Shown: piece by piece, positions 61,359 to 64,000 of the stretch
Position numbering within the stretch: the first letter of the stretch is position 1
How the letters are laid out: each line of letters opens with the position of its first letter
Assembly: GCA_029553955.1 (NCBI GenBank)
Contig: JAKPJZ010000075.1
Span: 118,702-182,701 of the forward strand
Direction of reading: 5' to 3'
From: Chloroflexota bacterium
GTDB taxonomy: Bacteria > Chloroflexota > Anaerolineae > SpSt-313
Length of the DNA: 64,000 nucleotides
Position numbers and translations under genes: made by a program
Notes under the pieces: generated by a model
What the model was told of the DNA's origin: nothing
What the model saw: the letters and a program-made list of their open reading frames with translations, nothing else
Database searches by the model: none

Positions 61359-62558
61359 CTACTTTTCGTGTGCCTGTGCAGCCCTGGCCAACCGACGGCC
61401 AGCCTCGGCTACCACCTCTGGGTCACCGCCGAAGGCAATGCGCACATGGTCTGTCGCCTCCATGGTCGACCCAGAGGTGGCAGGGCAATCCAGTTGGTGC
61501 AGGAGGTAGTGAGCAAAGCGATCGCCATCCACGCCGAGGCCAGCAACGTTCAGGAAGACGAAGGGTCCGCCCTGCGGCACGACACACGACAGCCCCGGCG
61601 TGCTGGCGACCGCCTGACAGAGGATGTCGCGGTTGCGCTGGAACTCTTGCGCCACTCCGTCTAGCCAGTCCGACGGGCCATTAATAGCTGCAGCGGCGGC
61701 TGCCTGGCAGACGGCATTGCCGTAGAGACACTGCCATTCCAGGACCTTGGTCATGGCCGCGATGGCTCGGGGTGGAGCCACTATGTAGCCCACCCGCCAT
61801 GCCGCCATAGCATAGCTCTTGGTGCAACTGCGGATAAGCACGGTCCGTGGCCCGACCGAAGGGATAGCCAGCATGCTCACGTGCGTGCGCCCGTCGTAGA
61901 TCATGCGGTCGTAGGACTCATCGGCCACAACCCACAATCCGTGTTCGGCCGCCAGCCGGGCCACGGCGCGCATGTCCTCCTCCGTCAGGACGTAGCCTGT
62001 CGGGTTCTCCGGAGTGTTGACGTAAATGGCACGGGTGTGGGGGGTGATGGCTGCAGCCAGGTGCTCATAATCCCAGCGATAACCCTGTGCCTCGTCCATC
62101 TGCACGTAGCGCAGCTGGACGCCCACGAGATCGGCTATGCCATCGAGGAAGAAACAGGGGGCCGGCACGAGCATTTCGTCGCCTGGGTCAAACAGCGCTG
62201 CAAAAGATACAAAGAGTGCCTGCATAGCGCCATTGGTTGCCAGCACCTGCTCGCCTGGGTCGATGGCAGCCCCCGTTTCTGCAGTGAGCCGGCGAGCGAT
62301 GGCTTGGCGCAGAGCGAGCAGGCCGCGCGAGGGCGGACTGTGCGGGTCGCGGGCAGCGGCGATGGCCGCCTCGATGACATGAGCGGGAAGTGGGCACTCA
62401 GGGTGGGGCAGGAGAGAAAGAACCTTGCGTCCCTGCTGTCGCAGCGCTGCGATATCGGCACTCACAACTCGAGAACCGACTCGGGAAAGCCGCTGCACTC
62501 GATCGCCAGTGTTGGGACTGGAGACGCCAGACTCGATAATGGCCACCTCGACCTCCAT
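61359..62558 (-). CDS. PLP-dependent aminotransferase class I/II
   Basis: A 399-aa protein of the aspartate aminotransferase fold. YVNTPENPTGYVLTEEDM, WVVADESYDRMIYDG (Asp and Tyr of the PLP site) and RSCTKSYAMAAWRVGY (Schiff-base lysine) are in place, and the C-terminal HVRIAFGG carries the carboxylate-binding Arg. It moves an amino group between an amino acid and a 2-oxo acid; the donor is unknown. It starts near 62558 without a strong SD. It lies between the regulator and the peptide transporter, so it may process the amino acid released by the peptidases. Confidence 0.88.
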   Translation of the reverse strand: MEVEVAIIESGVSSPNTGDRVQRLSRVGSRVVSADIAALRQQGRKVLSLLPHPECPLPAHVIEAAIAAARDPHSPPSRGLLALRQAIARRLTAETGAAIDPGEQVLATNGAMQALFVSFAALFDPGDEMLVPAPCFFLDGIADLVGVQLRYVQMDEAQGYRWDYEHLAAAITPHTRAIYVNTPENPTGYVLTEEDMRAVARLAAEHGLWVVADESYDRMIYDGRTHVSMLAIPSVGPRTVLIRSCTKSYAMAAWRVGYIVAPPRAIAAMTKVLEWQCLYGNAVCQAAAAAAINGPSDWLDGVAQEFQRNRDILCQAVASTPGLSCVVPQGGPFVFLNVAGLGVDGDRFAHYLLHQLDCPATSGSTMEATDHVRIAFGGDPEVVAEAGRRLARAAQAHEK

Positions 62559-62627
62559 AGTTGCCTGTCCGCTTGGCCGCGGTTGCGCCGCCGGCAGGCG
62601 CCTTGACGCCGTGCACAGGAAACCAAA

Positions 62628-62657
62628 AGGGCTTGCTGAGTTGACTCAGCAAGCCCT
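62628..62657 (-). terminator. Intrinsic terminator downstream of the GntR gene
   Basis: On the minus strand AGGGCTTGCTGAGT and ACTCAGCAAGCCCT form a perfect 14-bp stem with a 2-base gap, followed by TTTTGGTTT. It is about 100 bases after the GntR stop and about 70 before the aminotransferase start. Four of its bases (AGGG) also pair in an alternative stem with CCCTGTGCG (62654-62662) and CGCACAGGG (62675-62683), so it could be an attenuator. Confidence 0.7.
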
Positions 62658-62669
62658 GTGCGATATAAT
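62641..62669 (+). promoter_or_regulatory. Strong sigma70-like promoter on the plus strand
   Basis: TTGACT (62641-62646), a 17-base spacer and a consensus TATAAT (62664-62669). Transcription would begin near 62676. The -35 box overlaps the terminator palindrome of the minus strand. No plus-strand protein gene follows. Confidence 0.55.
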
Positions 62670-62675
62670 GCGACC

Positions 62676-62746
62676 GCACAGGGGGTGCTGCAACGCCCAA
62701 TGTGTCTGGCCCCGGTGGTTGCCGCCATTCGGGGCCATCGCTTTTT
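62676..62746 (+). ncRNA. Candidate small RNA of about 70 nt
   Basis: The predicted transcript starts near 62676 and ends at an intrinsic-type terminator: TGGCCCCG (62707-62714) pairs with CGGGGCCA (62730-62737), with an inner GGTGG/CCGCC stem, followed by TCGCTTTTT (62738-62746). It matches no RNA family I know; it lacks the GGAAGG motif of SRP RNA and has no tRNA shape. It does not reach the GntR coding region, whose stop codon is at 62760-62762. It could also be a chance arrangement. Confidence 0.4.
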
Positions 62747-62759
62747 ACCTGAAGAGACT

Positions 62760-63764
62760 CTACACCCTACTTAGAATTCTCTTTACTTCCTCTCGCAACA
62801 TCTCCAGTGAGGCTTCATCCAACACGTTGGCCCACTGGATGATCCGCACACGGCTAGGAATAAGGTCGCTCACCGCATGGATGTTCTCGGGCTGCACGAT
62901 GGCCACATCGTAGTCAGCCAGACGCTCAGCAACGCCAGCCTGTCCTGGGTACACATAGACTGGCCTGAGCTCTATTGGCAGATCGACTCGCTGCAGGACC
63001 TGTAGCAGACTGTTCATCATCCGCTCGCTGTAGGAGTCCTGGTGTACGAACATGACTGCCACGCGGCTACCCTTCCGTAGCTTGGCGAGGCGCGCGACTA
63101 CGTCGAGATGTGGTCGGATGGTGATAGCCAGAAGAGCGATGTTTCGCCGGGCGCCCAGTTTCTGCAGGGCCCGACGGACCTCCGTTAAGTGAAAGAAGGG
63201 CGATACGACCAGGTCGGCGTGCTGCACCACCTCCGATGCATGTGCTGGGTTCTCGTCAAACTCGGTCAAGAGGAGGGGCAAGATCTCAACCTCTAACTCG
63301 CGACCCAGTTCCTTTGTGTAGTAGCCCAGCCTGTCGGCATTGCATTCCACGAGGGCAACTCGCACGACTTGAGTACTGTGGGCATTGCGATGTGAGTGCA
63401 CGCGCAACATCATGAGGGAGAGGAGTTCGGCTTTGCTCATCCCGCCGTCGAGGGCCTCCGCAATCACATCGTCGAGCTTCGGAACGATACCATTGGCTGT
63501 GGAGCCATTGACGTAGGCTGGGGCAGGCGGATGGTCAGCCACAAAGGTGCCCTTGCCCGGCCGGAACACCACAAACGATTCGTCGCGTAGCTCACGATAG
63601 GCGCGCAGAATCGTATTGCGATTGACTTGTAGATTCTGACTAAGCAGTTCAGCGGATGGCAGTGGCGCGTTGGGCGGCAGGTCCCCGCCGTAGATCAAAT
63701 ACTTGATCTGCTCTCTGAGTTGAACGTAGATGGGGATCGAACTCTCGGTGTCGACCTGCAGCAT
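62760..63764 (-). CDS. GntR-family transcriptional regulator
   Basis: A 334-aa regulator. The N-terminal winged helix reads IYVQLREQIKYLIYGGDLPP, LPSAELLSQNLQVNRNTILR and FVVFRPGKGTFVADHPP, typical of GntR. The C-terminal ~200 residues (RVALVECNADRLGYYTKELG, LVVSPFFHLTEVRRAL, GSRVAVMFVHQDSYSERMM) look like a periplasmic-binding-protein-type effector domain rather than the usual FCD or UTRA. It is the first gene of the minus-strand supercluster and the obvious candidate regulator of it. It has its own promoter just upstream with direct repeats at the expected start of transcription, which suggests self-control. Confidence 0.9.
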   Translation of the reverse strand: MLQVDTESSIPIYVQLREQIKYLIYGGDLPPNAPLPSAELLSQNLQVNRNTILRAYRELRDESFVVFRPGKGTFVADHPPAPAYVNGSTANGIVPKLDDVIAEALDGGMSKAELLSLMMLRVHSHRNAHSTQVVRVALVECNADRLGYYTKELGRELEVEILPLLLTEFDENPAHASEVVQHADLVVSPFFHLTEVRRALQKLGARRNIALLAITIRPHLDVVARLAKLRKGSRVAVMFVHQDSYSERMMNSLLQVLQRVDLPIELRPVYVYPGQAGVAERLADYDVAIVQPENIHAVSDLIPSRVRIIQWANVLDEASLEMLREEVKRILSRV

Positions 63765-63787
63765 CGCCAGCCACCCTGCTAGTGGAT

Positions 63788-63840
63788 TAGCACACTATCT
63801 ATGTAGCACAGATTGTATCACATGTGCTTCCCCTTGTCAA
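63788..63840 (-). promoter_or_regulatory. Promoter and direct-repeat operator of the GntR gene
   Basis: On the minus strand TTGACA (63835-63840), a 17-base spacer and TACAAT (63812-63817). Two direct copies of TGTGCTA (63804-63810 and 63788-63794), 16 bases apart, cover the predicted start site near 63805, a good place for a repressor. The rest, 63841-64000, shows nothing I recognise. Confidence 0.65.
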
Positions 63841-64000
63841 GGGGCCGCGTCCTATCGGGCAGGGCCTTTTCAAAGTCACCGCCGGGTCCTGTCGTGCGGC
63901 TAATTGCGCGGGACGTTTTCACTCTGCTCGCCGGCAGGAGCCGCTGCGCGGAGTACAAGTCGCAAGATGTAGGTGCAGTATGGTGGGCGAGGGCCAGTCC

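Noticed and set aside
62676..62746. Candidate small RNA as tRNA, SRP RNA or 6S RNA
   Set aside because: No cloverleaf, no GGAAGG/AGCAG SRP motif, and too short for 6S RNA.
1..64000. CRISPR arrays, rRNA, tRNA, prophage
   Set aside because: No regularly spaced repeats, no rRNA-like stretches, no tRNA T-loop pattern and no phage structural genes were seen on reading.

Overview
The window is high-GC bacterial DNA that looks like Chloroflexota (Anaerolineae-like). This is an inference from lipoprotein substrate-binding proteins with Thr/Pro/Ala-rich linkers and the ETVVQEK..EKVVTATP type N-terminus, a fused E1 alpha/beta 2-oxoacid dehydrogenase, and the general gene stock. No rRNA, tRNA or CRISPR was seen. 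Gene starts were chosen by Shine-Dalgarno (SD) spacing where one is visible.

Region 1 (1-9,060, + strand) is the end of an exopolysaccharide/glycosylation cluster: the C-terminus of a heparinase II/III-like protein, UDP-GlcNAc 2-epimerase (wecB), a polyprenyl-phosphate sugar transferase, a geranylgeranyl-reductase-like flavoprotein with its own promoter, and two large GT39/DUF2142-like membrane proteins, closed by a hairpin. Region 2 (9,163-11,738) is a complete IS21-family element (istA/istB).

Region 3 (12,216-24,681) is a decaying catabolic operon on the minus strand: M24 peptidase, livJ, livH, livM, livG, livF, sugar-phosphate isomerase/epimerase, 2-amino-3-ketobutyrate CoA ligase (kbl) and an FAD dehydrogenase. 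Four of these genes are broken, by single in-frame stop codons (FAD gene, livJ), a frameshift (livH) and 112-bp miniature elements (kbl, livH). A full IS630/mariner-like element of 1,163 bp splits the operon. The three 112-bp elements (two identical, one with three differences) are internal-deletion derivatives of that type of element. The third precedes a beta-propeller gene that lacks a normal 5' end.

Region 4 (25,248-63,764) is about 38 kb with every recognisable gene on the minus strand. Read in transcription order it runs: GntR regulator, aminotransferase, dipeptide ABC transporter (SBP, oppBCDF), SDR, MBL hydrolase, UroD-like protein, M24 peptidase, CehA/McbA-like hydrolase, M24 peptidase, M19 dipeptidase, MalF/MalG-type permeases, sugar-type SBP, UroD-like protein, two M24 peptidases, MttB-family methyltransferase, M42 peptidase, TauE/SafE exporter, a 54-aa membrane protein, M19, M20, LarA-family protein, a transaldolase-domain protein, sugar isomerase, and a 2-oxoacid dehydrogenase complex (fused E1, E2 with two E3-binding domains, E3). 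I infer a pathway that imports small peptide- or amide-like and glycosidic or methylated compounds, hydrolyses them with many metallohydrolases, may move methyl groups (MttB plus two UroD-like proteins), and feeds carbon through the dehydrogenase complex. The substrate is unknown, and no corrinoid protein is present in the window.

Recurring small structures: each of the three substrate-binding protein genes is followed by a strong hairpin before the next gene. The aminotransferase-GntR intergenic region holds a plus-strand promoter and terminator that could make an RNA of about 70 nt.
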